Positions 1 to 7,173 are shown, counted from the stretch's first letter. The stretch is 11,940 bases of DNA from Stenotrophomonas_A sp036403795 (GCA_036403795.1 DASWQJ010000200.1:1-11940); one strand, 5' to 3'. Numbers and translations are program-made. Notes: generated by a model not told the origin, from the sequence alone.

Positions 1-738
1 GCTGCTCACGCCCAACGCTTGCGCGTTATCGCCGAACGCCGAGGCGCTGGCTTCAGACGCCAAAGCGTTGAAACCGACCGCCGTCGCGTTGGTCGCCAGC
101 GCGTTGGCGCCGGAGCCAAACGCGCTGGCGCCATCGCCGATTGCGTTGCTGGCTTCGCCCGCGGCAACCGCGTTGTCACCCTCGACATAGGCGCCGGCAT
201 CGCTGTCGTCGCTGCCGCTGGCCTGGAAATATTTGCTCGTGGTCTCGGCCACTTCGGACACCGCGTCCAACTGGCCCTTGTTGACCGCGTCGGTCGCGCT
301 GACGCCATCGCTGACGTTGACGACCCGGCGCGTCGCCGGTCCGCTGCCAACCCCGCCGCTGCCCACCGAGAACGTATTGGCCTCCGTCGCTCGCGCACCG
401 GCGCCGACTGCCACCGAGTTCGCGCCACTGGCCACCGTGCTGGTGCCGATCGCAACAGCATTGGTGCCGCTGGCGTTGGCGCTGCCGTCGACCACGCAAC
501 TGTCGAGGATGCTGCCGCCGAGCACGATGCAGTTCTGGTTGCCGCCGACCTCGACCGACTGGCTCCACGCTGGCCACGCGACGCAGGACAACAGCAGGGC
601 TGCTGTCAGCACGGTGCGCTGCGATGTGATCGCACGGCGATCCACCATCACACCGGGGCTGTCGCTGGTAGCCAATTCCGAGGCCACCGTCCACATGCCC
701 AACGATTTGTTCCAGACCTTGCGATAAATCCGATTCAT
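1..738 (-). CDS. Trimeric autotransporter adhesin (YadA/XadA/Hia type), N-terminal part, cut by the window edge
   Basis: The frame is open from an ATG at 738 to the window edge (246 residues, no stop seen). Residues 1-24 begin MNRIYRKVWNKSLGMW and end in SELA, the ESPR extended signal found on large type V secreted proteins. A hydrophobic core follows (about 43-57), with likely cleavage near AWS/Q at 59-60. Residues 87-130 and 188-244 are head repeats of the Hep_Hag kind, with recurring NAVAIG, NSVAVG and NATAVG units. Between them, residues 137-160 (RRVVNVSDG, then ATDAVNKGQL) form a neck motif of the YadA-stalk type. So the order is head, neck, then a second head. The missing C-terminus should carry stalk and membrane anchor. 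GAGGAG at 754-749 is a Shine-Dalgarno site 10 nt before the ATG. The inferred role is surface adhesion or biofilm; the ligand is unknown. Cys70 and Cys81 are unusual for this family. Confidence 0.9.
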   Translation of the reverse strand, partial: MNRIYRKVWNKSLGMWTVASELATSDSPGVMVDRRAITSQRTVLTAALLLSCVAWPAWSQSVEVGGNQNCIVLGGSILDSCVVDGSANASGTNAVAIGTSTVASGANSVAVGAGARATEANTFSVGSGGVGSGPATRRVVNVSDGVSATDAVNKGQLDAVSEVAETTSKYFQASGSDDSDAGAYVEGDNAVAAGEASNAIGDGASAFGSGANALATNATAVGFNALASEASASAFGDNAQALGVSS

Positions 739-893
739 CGACGTGCCGCTCCTCGAATGGACTGGGTTTTTCTGCGTTTGCGTACAGCGAAAACCGCCCC
801 ATCGCCCGGCACTCCGTGTCGCGCGATCCCCCTGAGGTTTTGGTCATCCACGGCGCCAGCGAATCGACAGCAAGTAGGCTCACGCCTGTTGCC

Positions 894-905
894 TCATCGC
901 GATGA
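894..905. repeat. Perfect 12-bp palindrome in the adhesin leader (possible operator)
   Basis: TCATCGCGATGA reads the same on both strands. It lies about 20-31 bp downstream of the predicted transcription start of the adhesin gene and about 156 bp before its start codon. That position would suit a repressor that blocks elongation or promoter clearance. No regulator is assigned, and GC-rich palindromes of this length can arise by chance. Confidence 0.4.
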
Positions 906-931
906 ACGCGACGAACTGAGGACTGGGTCAA

Positions 932-960
932 GTGTTAACAGCAGCGAAATGGAGCGTCAA
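932..960 (-). promoter_or_regulatory. Candidate promoter of the adhesin gene
   Basis: On the minus strand, TTGACG (960-955, five of six matches to the -35 consensus) is followed after exactly 17 nt by TAACAC (937-932). A TGn extension stands directly before this weak -10 (three of six). Transcription would start near 925, giving an untranslated leader of about 187 nt before the ATG at 738. The -10 overlaps the palindrome TGTTAACA. This is a consensus match only; no start site is known. Confidence 0.35.
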
Positions 961-1103
961 GTTTTTGACATTCCCTAACGTGTTTTGCTTGTTGCATCAC
1001 GGAATGAGCTTCTTTTGTTAAGAACAAATGAAGTCCCAATGCAAACAACGCGATACAGCGTCAACATCTCTTCCTTCACGACCGCCTTCACGTGCAAACA
1101 AAG

Positions 1104-1134
1104 AAAAAAACCCGCCGGCAGAGCCGACGGGTTT
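1104..1134 (-). terminator. Rho-independent terminator of purL
   Basis: On the minus strand a 12-bp stem (1134-1123 with 1119-1108) closes a 3-nt loop and runs into a tract of seven T (1110-1104, its first three bases also in the stem). One pair is a G-U wobble that forms only in the minus-strand transcript; in the plus-strand RNA it would be a C-A mismatch. The site lies 38 nt after the purL stop and would isolate purL from the adhesin gene. Confidence 0.92.
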
Positions 1135-1171
1135 CACATGACGTACACGCGATGGAAGAGGGGTTTGCGCT

Positions 1172-4100
1172 TTAGCCGCACCATACCCTTGCGTTGCGGA
1201 AGATCCGCAGCCATGGCGAATCACCCTGCCACGGGGTCGGATGCCAGCTCAAATTGGCCATGCGCGGTGTGCGTTCCGGATGCGGCATCAGGATCGTTGC
1301 GCGACCGTCTTCGGTGGTGAGGCCGGTGATGCCCTCCGGTGAGCCATTGGGGTTGAGCGGATAGCGCGCAGCCACCGCGCCGTTACCGTCGACAAAGCGC
1401 AGCGTCACCCGCGCCGCGGCTTGATCCACGGCAGTATCGAATTCAGCACGACCCTCGCCGTGCGCCACGGCGACCTGGATCCGCGAACCGGCCATGCCAC
1501 GCAACAGCACCGACGGCGACTCCACTACTTCGAGCAACGCGGTGCGCGCCTCGAACTGCTCGCTTCGATTGCGCAGGAATCGCGGCCAATGCCCCGCGCC
1601 GGGGATGATGTCCTTCAGCTGGCTCAGCATCTGGCAGCCGTTGCACACACCGAGGGAAAAAGTGTCCGGGCGCGCGAAGAACTCGGCAAAGGCGTCCCGC
1701 AACACGTTGCGCTCCAGGATCGAAGTCGCCCAACCACGGCCGGCGCCCAGCACATCGCCATAGCTGAAGCCGCCACAGGCGGCCAACCCGGCGAAATCAT
1801 CCAGGGCCACGCGTCCGCCAATGAGATCGCTCATGTGTACGTCGTACGCATCGAATCCGGCACGCTCGAAGATGTTGCCCATCTCGATCTGGCCGTTGAC
1901 ACCCTGCTCGCGCAGGATCGCCACCTTGGGTCGAGCGCCGGTGGCGATGAAGGGTGCAGCGACGTCCTCGCTTGGCTCGAAGGTCAGCTTCGGCTGCAGG
2001 CCAGGTGCCGCGAAGTCGCGCGCGATCGCCCGTTCCTCGTCGGCGGTGTCCGGGTTGTCGCGCAGTTTCTGCATGGCATGGGTGACCGACCACCATGCGT
2101 CGAACAACTCCTCCCAGCGCCAGTGGACCAGCGTCTTGCCGGCCAGCGAAACCCGCACCTTCGGCGAGGTGGTCGGCCGCGCGATGCGCTGCGCGCATTC
2201 GGTCAGCGCGTGACGTTCTATCAGGTCGGCAAAAGCCGCGCGGTCCTCGGAGGCCACTTGCACGATGGCGCCAAGCTCCTCGTTGAACAGGCTGTGGAAC
2301 GGATCGTCACCCCAGGCGTCGAGGTTGATGTCCAGGCCTACCCGCGAGGCAAACGCCATCTCGCACATGGCCGCGAAGGCGCCGCCATCGCTGCGATCGT
2401 GGTACGCCAGCAGCAAGCCAGCTTCGCGCGCATCGCGGATCAACTCGAAGAACGCACGCAGTCGCTGCGGATCGTCCAGATCAGGCACTTCACCGCCAAA
2501 TGCCGGCAACGCCTCGTCGCCGGCATGCACCTGCGCCAGCACCGAGCCGCCCAAGCGCTGCTTGCCGGCGCCCAGGCCGAGCAGCCACAACTCGCTGTCC
2601 TGCTCCCGCGCCAGCAAGGGCGTCAGTTGGGTTCGCACGTCGGCCACCGGCGCAAAGGCCGAGACCACCAGCGATACCGGCGACACCGACTTGACCGGCT
2701 TGCCGCCGTCTTGCCACTGCGCCTGCATCGACAGGGAATCCTTGCCCACCGGAATGCTCAACTCCAGCTCGGGGCAGAGCTCCATGCCCACGGCCCGCAC
2801 CGCGTCGTACAGCAACGCGTCTTCACCGGGATGATTGGCCGCCGCCATCCAATTGGCCGACAACTTGATCGAATCCAACGATTGCACCGGCGCGGCACAC
2901 AGGTTGGTGATGGCCTCGCCCACGGCCATGCGCGCGGCCGCTGCCGAATCCAGCAGTGCCAGCGGCGTGCGCTCGCCCAGCGCCATCGCCTCGCCCGCAA
3001 AGCCCTGGAAATCGGCCAGCGTGATGGCGACGTCGGCCAGCGGCAATTGCCACGGCCCGATCATCTGTTCGCGCGCGGTCAGTCCACCCACGCTGCGGTC
3101 GCCAATGGTGACCAGGAAGTTCTTCGCGGCCACCGTGGGATGCGCCAGCACGCGCAGGCCAGCCTGATGCAGGTCCAGTCCCTCGGTCTTGAGCGTCGGC
3201 CAACGCGGCGCCGCCGGATGCACGGCGTCGCGATGCATTTTTGGCGCCTTGCCGAACAGCACGTCCATCGGCAGGTTGATCGCTGCATCGGCGGGAATAT
3301 GGTCGACCGTGGCGCCGTAGGCGACCACCAGCCGCTCCTCGGCGGTCGTCACGCCGACGGCGGAGAACGGGCACCGTTCGCGATCGCAGATCGCGGCGAA
3401 CTCGGCCAGTCGCTCCTGTGCCACGCCCAGCACATAACGCTCTTGCGATTCGTTGCACCACAGCTGCATCGGTGACAGCGAAGGATCGTCGCTGGGCACC
3501 TTGTCCAGGTCGATCACACCGCCAACGCCGGAATCGTGCAGCAACTCGGGGATGGCGTTGGACAGTCCGCCCGCGCCCACGTCATGGAACCAGCGGATCG
3601 GGTTGTCCAGGCCCAGCGCGACGCAGCGGTCGATCACCTCCTGGCAACGCCGCTCCATTTCAGGGTTGTCGCGTTGCACGCTGGCGAAATCCAGATCCTC
3701 GGCGCTGTCGCCGGAGGCCACCGAACTGGCGGCACCGCCGCCCAGCCCGATCAGCATCGCCGGCCCCCCCAGCACGATCACTGCATCGCCCGGCTGCAGA
3801 CGAATCTTGTCGACTTGCACGCGATCGATCGCGCCCAGCCCGCCGGCCAGCATGATCGGCTTGTCGTAAGCACGGCTGAGGCCTTCGCCTTCGGCCAGTT
3901 CGAAGGTACGGAAGTAACCCAGCAGATTGGGACGACCGAATTCGTTGTTGAATGCCGCGCCGCCCAGCGGGCCGTCGAGCATGATGTCGAGCGCCGGCGC
4001 CATCCGTGGATTCAGCGCGCGGGGCGCCTCCCACGGCTGAGGCAGGGTCGGGATGCGCAAATGCGAGACCGAGAAGCCGGTCAGGCCCGCCTTGGGCTTG

Positions 4101-5056
4101 CCGCCACGGCCGGTGGCGCCTTCGTCGCGGATTTCGCCGCCTGCACCCGTCGACGCGCCCGGGAACGGCGCGATGGCGGTGGGGTGATTGTGGGTCTCGA
4201 CCTTGATCTGGAACGCGCTGGGCGACACCGCCTCGGCGCGATACCGGCCACTGGCCGGATCCGGGCGATACCGCGCGGCCGGCAGGCCCTCGACCACGGC
4301 CGCGTTGTCGCTGTAGGCACTGAGCGTGTGCTGCGGCGTCTGCTGGTGGGTGTGCTTGATCATGCGGAACAGGGAGCGCTCCTGTTCCTTGCCGTCCAGC
4401 GTCCAGCTCGCATTGAATATCTTGTGGCGACAGTGCTCGGAATTGGCCTGCGCGAACATCATCAACTCGACGTCGGCCGGGTCGCGACCGAGTTCGGCAT
4501 AACGCTCGCGCAGGTAATCGATCTCGTCCGGCGCCAAGGCCAGGCCCAAGCGGGCGTTGGCCTCTTCCAGGCCGGCCAGCGCGATCCGCTCGAGCGCCCC
4601 ACGTGCGGGCGCGTCGAACAGCGCCTGGGCCGCCTCGGTGGACACCAGCAGCGACTGGGTCATGGGGTCGTGCAGCAGCTTGGCGACGGCCGCCTGCAAC
4701 GCGACGTCCTGTGGCCAGCCTTCCAGGTCGATGCGAGTGCCTCGCTCCACGCGCTTGATCGCCTGGCCCGCACCACGGATCAACTCGGTGGCTTTGCTGG
4801 ACCAGGGCGAGAGCGTACCCAGGCGGGGCACGACGAAGCGCGACACGCTGCCCGACGGCAACGCCGCAGGCGCGGCCTCGACCTGCAGGATTCGACGCAA
4901 GGTCGCCGGATCGGGCGATTGTCCGGCATCGGTCTGGACGAGGTAGACATGCCAGGCGCCGGTGATGCGCAGCACGGGCGCGACAGCCTGGAGACGGGTT
5001 TGCAGGCGAGCCTGGCGGAACGGCGAAAGGGCGGGCGCGCCCTCGAGGACGATCAT
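1172..5056 (-). CDS. purL: Phosphoribosylformylglycinamidine synthase (FGAM synthase, FGAR amidotransferase)
   Basis: PurL makes FGAM from FGAR, glutamine and ATP, the fourth step of de novo purine synthesis in the cytoplasm. At 1294 aa it matches the large single-chain proteobacterial form (E. coli 1295), unlike the split PurS/PurQ/PurL. The N-terminus MIVLEGAPALSPFR aligns with the E. coli start, fixing the ATG. In order: a PurS-like domain (about 1-150); a linker with ANSEHCRHKIF (204-214); the synthase core with KVETHNHPTAIAPFPG (285-300) and a Gly-rich stretch to about 319; and a C-terminal glutaminase whose triad is Cys1138 (GVCNGCQ), His1259 and Glu1261 (PHPER). No key residue is missing. 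There is no clear Shine-Dalgarno site. A candidate -10 lies 33 nt upstream and a terminator follows, so it is probably transcribed alone. Confidence 0.98.
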   Translation of the reverse strand: MIVLEGAPALSPFRQARLQTRLQAVAPVLRITGAWHVYLVQTDAGQSPDPATLRRILQVEAAPAALPSGSVSRFVVPRLGTLSPWSSKATELIRGAGQAIKRVERGTRIDLEGWPQDVALQAAVAKLLHDPMTQSLLVSTEAAQALFDAPARGALERIALAGLEEANARLGLALAPDEIDYLRERYAELGRDPADVELMMFAQANSEHCRHKIFNASWTLDGKEQERSLFRMIKHTHQQTPQHTLSAYSDNAAVVEGLPAARYRPDPASGRYRAEAVSPSAFQIKVETHNHPTAIAPFPGASTGAGGEIRDEGATGRGGKPKAGLTGFSVSHLRIPTLPQPWEAPRALNPRMAPALDIMLDGPLGGAAFNNEFGRPNLLGYFRTFELAEGEGLSRAYDKPIMLAGGLGAIDRVQVDKIRLQPGDAVIVLGGPAMLIGLGGGAASSVASGDSAEDLDFASVQRDNPEMERRCQEVIDRCVALGLDNPIRWFHDVGAGGLSNAIPELLHDSGVGGVIDLDKVPSDDPSLSPMQLWCNESQERYVLGVAQERLAEFAAICDRERCPFSAVGVTTAEERLVVAYGATVDHIPADAAINLPMDVLFGKAPKMHRDAVHPAAPRWPTLKTEGLDLHQAGLRVLAHPTVAAKNFLVTIGDRSVGGLTAREQMIGPWQLPLADVAITLADFQGFAGEAMALGERTPLALLDSAAAARMAVGEAITNLCAAPVQSLDSIKLSANWMAAANHPGEDALLYDAVRAVGMELCPELELSIPVGKDSLSMQAQWQDGGKPVKSVSPVSLVVSAFAPVADVRTQLTPLLAREQDSELWLLGLGAGKQRLGGSVLAQVHAGDEALPAFGGEVPDLDDPQRLRAFFELIRDAREAGLLLAYHDRSDGGAFAAMCEMAFASRVGLDINLDAWGDDPFHSLFNEELGAIVQVASEDRAAFADLIERHALTECAQRIARPTTSPKVRVSLAGKTLVHWRWEELFDAWWSVTHAMQKLRDNPDTADEERAIARDFAAPGLQPKLTFEPSEDVAAPFIATGARPKVAILREQGVNGQIEMGNIFERAGFDAYDVHMSDLIGGRVALDDFAGLAACGGFSYGDVLGAGRGWATSILERNVLRDAFAEFFARPDTFSLGVCNGCQMLSQLKDIIPGAGHWPRFLRNRSEQFEARTALLEVVESPSVLLRGMAGSRIQVAVAHGEGRAEFDTAVDQAAARVTLRFVDGNGAVAARYPLNPNGSPEGITGLTTEDGRATILMPHPERTPRMANLSWHPTPWQGDSPWLRIFRNARVWCG

Positions 5057-5088
5057 CCGGGGGACCGTGGCAGGAAACGGGGCCGGCT

Positions 5089-5094
5089 ATTGTA
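5089..5094 (-). promoter_or_regulatory. Candidate -10 element of purL
   Basis: TACAAT on the minus strand matches the sigma70 -10 at five of six positions. It stands 32 bp before the purL ATG, giving a leader of about 25 nt. No good -35 is seen at 16-18 bp spacing, so an activator or a less strict sigma contact may be needed. No PurR-like box of the E. coli kind is seen. Confidence 0.4.
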
Positions 5095-5118
5095 CCTGCC
5101 CGCGTCGCGCAGGGCTTG

Positions 5119-5157
5119 TCGCCTGGCTGCACCGGCCAGCCGGGTGCGGCCAGGCGG
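5119..5157. repeat. Long imperfect inverted repeat upstream of purL
   Basis: CGCCTGGC (5120-5127) pairs with GCCAGGCG (5149-5156), and GCACC (5129-5133) pairs with GGTGC (5143-5147), around a 9-nt loop. The single position between the two arms (5128/5148) is T-G on the plus strand, giving a nearly continuous 15-pair stem in plus-strand RNA when end wobbles are counted. In minus-strand RNA the same position is an A-C mismatch. No T tract follows on either side. It could be an operator for purL or a GC-rich terminator for the xerD-dsbC transcript. Confidence 0.6.
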
Positions 5158-5329
5158 ACGGGTTGATCGATTCAGCCGCGTCGGGACTGTCTGGATGGGC
5201 AGACGGGCCAATGCCGGGCCACCACGTCAACCGACGAACCGGCGGCGGGCCCGGGCTGCAGACCCGAGCGCGGCCGCGGCGCCCCTGCAGGCGGCCAGCG
5301 CCCCTCAGGGACAACTTCGACAGGGATCG

Positions 5330-6133
5330 TTAGCGGCTGCCGCCGCTGGCCACCGTGGCCGGCACACGCTTTTCCAGGGCCGCACGAAGCTGCGCCGGGG
5401 GCAGGTAACCGCCCAATTGCATGCCGTCCGGCCCAAAAATCGCCGGGGTACCGTTCACGCCCAGGCGCTGGCCCAGGTCGTACTGCATGTTGACCGGGCT
5501 CTTGCAGCTGCTGGCGGTGACGGGCTTGCCGTTCTTGGCCGCGGTCAGCGCTTGCTTGCGGTCCGAGGCGCACCACACCGAGACCATGTCCTTGTAGTCC
5601 TGGCTACCCAGGCCCATCCGCGGGAAGGCCAGGTACTCGACGGCGATGCCCTGGCGGTTCAGCTCGGCAATCTCGCTGTGCAACTTGCGGCAGTACCCAC
5701 ACTCGATGTCGGTGAACACCGTAACGGTGTACTTGGGGTTCGGCGGCGCAAACACGATTCGCTCGCTGCGCGGCACCTTGGCCAACTCCTGGCGGCGATA
5801 GGCGAGCAGCCCCTCGCTGGCCGCGAACTGGCGCGATTGGATATCGAACGGCTGAGCCTGGATCAGATAGCGGCCATCGTCGCTGACGTAGAGCACCTGG
5901 CCGCCCACGACCACCTCGCGGAAACCGGCAAACGGCGCCGCGCCGATGTAGTCGGGCTTGAATTCCGGATCCAGCGTGGTCAATGCGGCGCGCGCACGCT
6001 GGTCGGCGCCGGCCGACCCCGTGGACGCAGCGGCGGTGGCCGGCTGGGTGGCGGGCTTGGCAGGGCTGGCCGGCTGGGCGCAGGCGGACAGACTGGCCAG
6101 GCAGATTGCCATCGTGAAGGCGGAACGAAGCAT
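5330..6133 (-). CDS. dsbC: DsbC-type thiol:disulfide interchange protein (disulfide isomerase), probable lipoprotein
   Basis: DsbC rearranges wrong disulfide bonds in periplasmic and outer-membrane proteins. The protein is 267 aa from the ATG at 6133. An upstream start at 6202 would add 23 polar residues ahead of the signal and is rejected. Residues 1-18 (MLRSAFTMAI then CLASLSAC) form a signal ending in the lipobox LSAC with Cys18, and Ala at +2 favours outer-membrane sorting. A Pro/Ala/Thr-rich stretch (19-45) precedes a DsbC dimerisation domain (about 50-110). The thioredoxin-fold domain has FTDIECGYC with active Cys145 and Cys148, the second pair Cys188 and Cys210, the motif YLAFPR, and cis-Pro230 in GTPAIF. 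E. coli DsbC is soluble, with no such tether. It follows xerD by 65 nt, as in E. coli, so co-transcription is likely. Cleavage as an ordinary secretory signal (SACA/Q) is the alternative. Confidence 0.95.
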   Translation of the reverse strand: MLRSAFTMAICLASLSACAQPASPAKPATQPATAAASTGSAGADQRARAALTTLDPEFKPDYIGAAPFAGFREVVVGGQVLYVSDDGRYLIQAQPFDIQSRQFAASEGLLAYRRQELAKVPRSERIVFAPPNPKYTVTVFTDIECGYCRKLHSEIAELNRQGIAVEYLAFPRMGLGSQDYKDMVSVWCASDRKQALTAAKNGKPVTASSCKSPVNMQYDLGQRLGVNGTPAIFGPDGMQLGGYLPPAQLRAALEKRVPATVASGGSR

Positions 6134-6157
6134 CGACGCATCCGGATCGGGGATTTG

Positions 6158-6172
6158 GTGCGATTCTCGCAC
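6158..6172. repeat. Small inverted repeat between xerD and dsbC
   Basis: GTGCGA-TTC-TCGCAC is a perfect 6-bp inverted repeat with a 3-nt loop in the 65-nt gap between xerD and dsbC. In the transcript it would form a short hairpin about 25 nt before the dsbC ATG. It overlaps GAGAAT, a weak -10-like sequence, so it might be part of an internal promoter or a processing site. Confidence 0.4.
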
Positions 6173-6198
6173 AGGCATTCTGAAGGCCGGCGCGGCGC

Positions 6199-7173
6199 TC
6201 AACCGCGGGGGTGATGCTGCCGGTGCAGTCGCTGCAGATGCTCGCGTGCCACCAGCGTGTAGATCTGGGTAGTGGACAGCGAGCTGTGGCCAAGCAGCAT
6301 CTGCAGCGCGCGCAGGTCGGCGCCATGGTTGAGCAGGTGGGTGGCGAAGCTGTGCCGGAGTCCATGCGGGCTGACCCGTGCCGGATCGATCCCGGCCACG
6401 GCGGCATAGCGCTTCACCAGTCTCCAGAAATGCTGGCGACTCAACGGCCTGCGCGCCGCGTCGATGAACAGTGGGACCTGCCCCCCGCTATCGGCTGGCA
6501 CGGCCTTGCCGTCGGCGAGCACCGGGCGAGCACCGTCCAGGTAGCGCTGCAACCAGTGCTGCGACTCCTCTCCCAGCGGGACCAGCCGCTCCTTGCTGCC
6601 CTTGCCGGTGACGCGCAACACCCCTTGCCGCAGGTTGACGGCAACGGCCGGCAGACCCACCAGCTCGCTGACGCGCAGGCCTGCGGCGTACATGAGTTCG
6701 AGCATGGCGCGATCGCGTTGGCCCGCCACGTCGTCCAGGACCGGGGCGTTCAGCAGTGCATCGATCTGGCTCTCGGTCAACGCCTTGGGCAGCAAGCGCG
6801 GCAGCTTGGGCGGATCCAGCAAGGCGGTCGGGTCTTCCGCACGCAGGCCGCGGCTCACGGCATGGCCGAAGAACGCCCGCAAACTCGACAACAGGCGTGC
6901 GTTGCTGCGGGGGGAATATCGTTGATCGGTTCGCCACGCCAGATAGTCGAACAGCGCAGCGCGGTCAGCCCCGGCGAGCCCGCCTGAGCGACCGTCGCGC
7001 CAGCGCGCCAGGCCTTCCAGATCACGCCGATAGCCGTCCAGGGTTTGCCGGGCAAGCCCCTGCTCGGCCCAGATGGCATCCAGAAACCGCTGGATCGCCT
7101 GGCCATCGTCGGCCTGCAGCGGCGGCAGTTGCTGGACAAGCTGGCGGCGCTGGGCCGGAGTGTTTGCGGACAT
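6199..7173 (-). CDS. xerD: Site-specific tyrosine recombinase XerD
   Basis: XerD works with XerC at the dif site to resolve chromosome dimers before cell division. At 324 aa it is about 26 longer than E. coli XerD: roughly 19 extra residues at the N-terminus and 7 between the catalytic Lys and His, around residues 218-232. The SAM-like DNA-binding domain is at about 26-109 and the catalytic domain at about 130-310. All catalytic residues are visible: Arg167 (AAGLRVSEL), Lys191 (GKGSKERLVPLG), His270 and Arg273 (SPHGLRHSFATHLLNHGAD), His296 (LLGHSS) and nucleophile Tyr305 (TTQIYT). The tail RLHRQHHPRG closely matches the E. coli XerD end, which favours XerD over XerC. No Shine-Dalgarno precedes the ATG; TAAGCT ends six bases before it, so the mRNA may be leaderless. 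dsbC follows. Confidence 0.96.
   Translation of the reverse strand: MSANTPAQRRQLVQQLPPLQADDGQAIQRFLDAIWAEQGLARQTLDGYRRDLEGLARWRDGRSGGLAGADRAALFDYLAWRTDQRYSPRSNARLLSSLRAFFGHAVSRGLRAEDPTALLDPPKLPRLLPKALTESQIDALLNAPVLDDVAGQRDRAMLELMYAAGLRVSELVGLPAVAVNLRQGVLRVTGKGSKERLVPLGEESQHWLQRYLDGARPVLADGKAVPADSGGQVPLFIDAARRPLSRQHFWRLVKRYAAVAGIDPARVSPHGLRHSFATHLLNHGADLRALQMLLGHSSLSTTQIYTLVAREHLQRLHRQHHPRG

Larger units (their letters stand above)
739..1103. other. Non-coding region upstream of the adhesin gene
   Basis: No credible gene lies between the adhesin start and the purL terminator. About 925-1110 is clearly richer in A and T than the flanking genes, as expected for a promoter zone. It holds a candidate sigma70 promoter for the adhesin (932-960, minus), a perfect 12-bp palindrome inside the predicted leader (894-905), an 8-bp palindrome TGTTAACA (933-940) overlapping the candidate -10, and an inverted repeat TTTGTT-N3-AACAAA (1014-1028). 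Open frames crossing this stretch have no recognisable family and run out of frame through the adhesin gene. Confidence 0.7.
5057..5329. other. Non-coding gap between dsbC and purL, with purL control sequences
   Basis: This 273-bp GC-rich gap contains no recognisable gene. It holds a candidate purL -10 (5089-5094), a long imperfect inverted repeat just upstream of it (5119-5157), a smaller repeat GTCTG-N6-CAGAC (5189-5204), and the direct repeat GCGCCCCT downstream of dsbC (near 5278 and 5298). No T-tailed terminator for dsbC was found, so either Rho or one of the GC-rich hairpins would have to end the xerD-dsbC transcript, or it reads through into purL. Confidence 0.6.

Noticed and set aside
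1..480. Repetitive DNA that might be a tandem repeat array or CRISPR
   Set aside because: The repetition follows the Gly/Ala/Asn/Val head repeats of the adhesin, with varied codons and no constant repeat-spacer pattern.
739..925. A cyclic-di-GMP or other known riboswitch in the adhesin leader
   Set aside because: The leader was read for the GEMM-type conserved bases and for other familiar aptamer motifs; none was found.
176..931. A minus-strand frame of 251 codons beginning upstream of the adhesin gene
   Set aside because: It starts from TTG, is out of frame with the adhesin and becomes Arg/Gln-rich low-complexity sequence; the ESPR-containing frame from 738 is clearly the real one.
965..993. 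A perfect TTGACA on the plus strand at 965-970, as a possible promoter
   Set aside because: No -10-like sequence lies 16-18 bp downstream and no plus-strand gene follows.
985..1320. A 111-codon plus-strand frame in the adhesin-purL gap
   Set aside because: It crosses the purL terminator and the purL 3' end in antisense and resembles no known protein.
1421..3475. A 684-codon plus-strand open frame antisense to purL
   Set aside because: Same reason: third-position GC bias of purL removes stops from the opposite strand. It has no family motif and no promoter or ribosome site.
3660..5132. A 490-codon minus-strand frame overlapping the purL start in another frame
   Set aside because: It overlaps purL almost fully in a shifted frame and consists of Arg/Gly/Ala-rich sequence without domains.
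3536..6214. A very long plus-strand open frame (892 codons) antisense to purL and dsbC
   Set aside because: It runs opposite to two well-supported genes, is rich in Arg, Gly, Ala, His and Gln as expected from antisense of GC-rich codons, and shows no recognisable domain.
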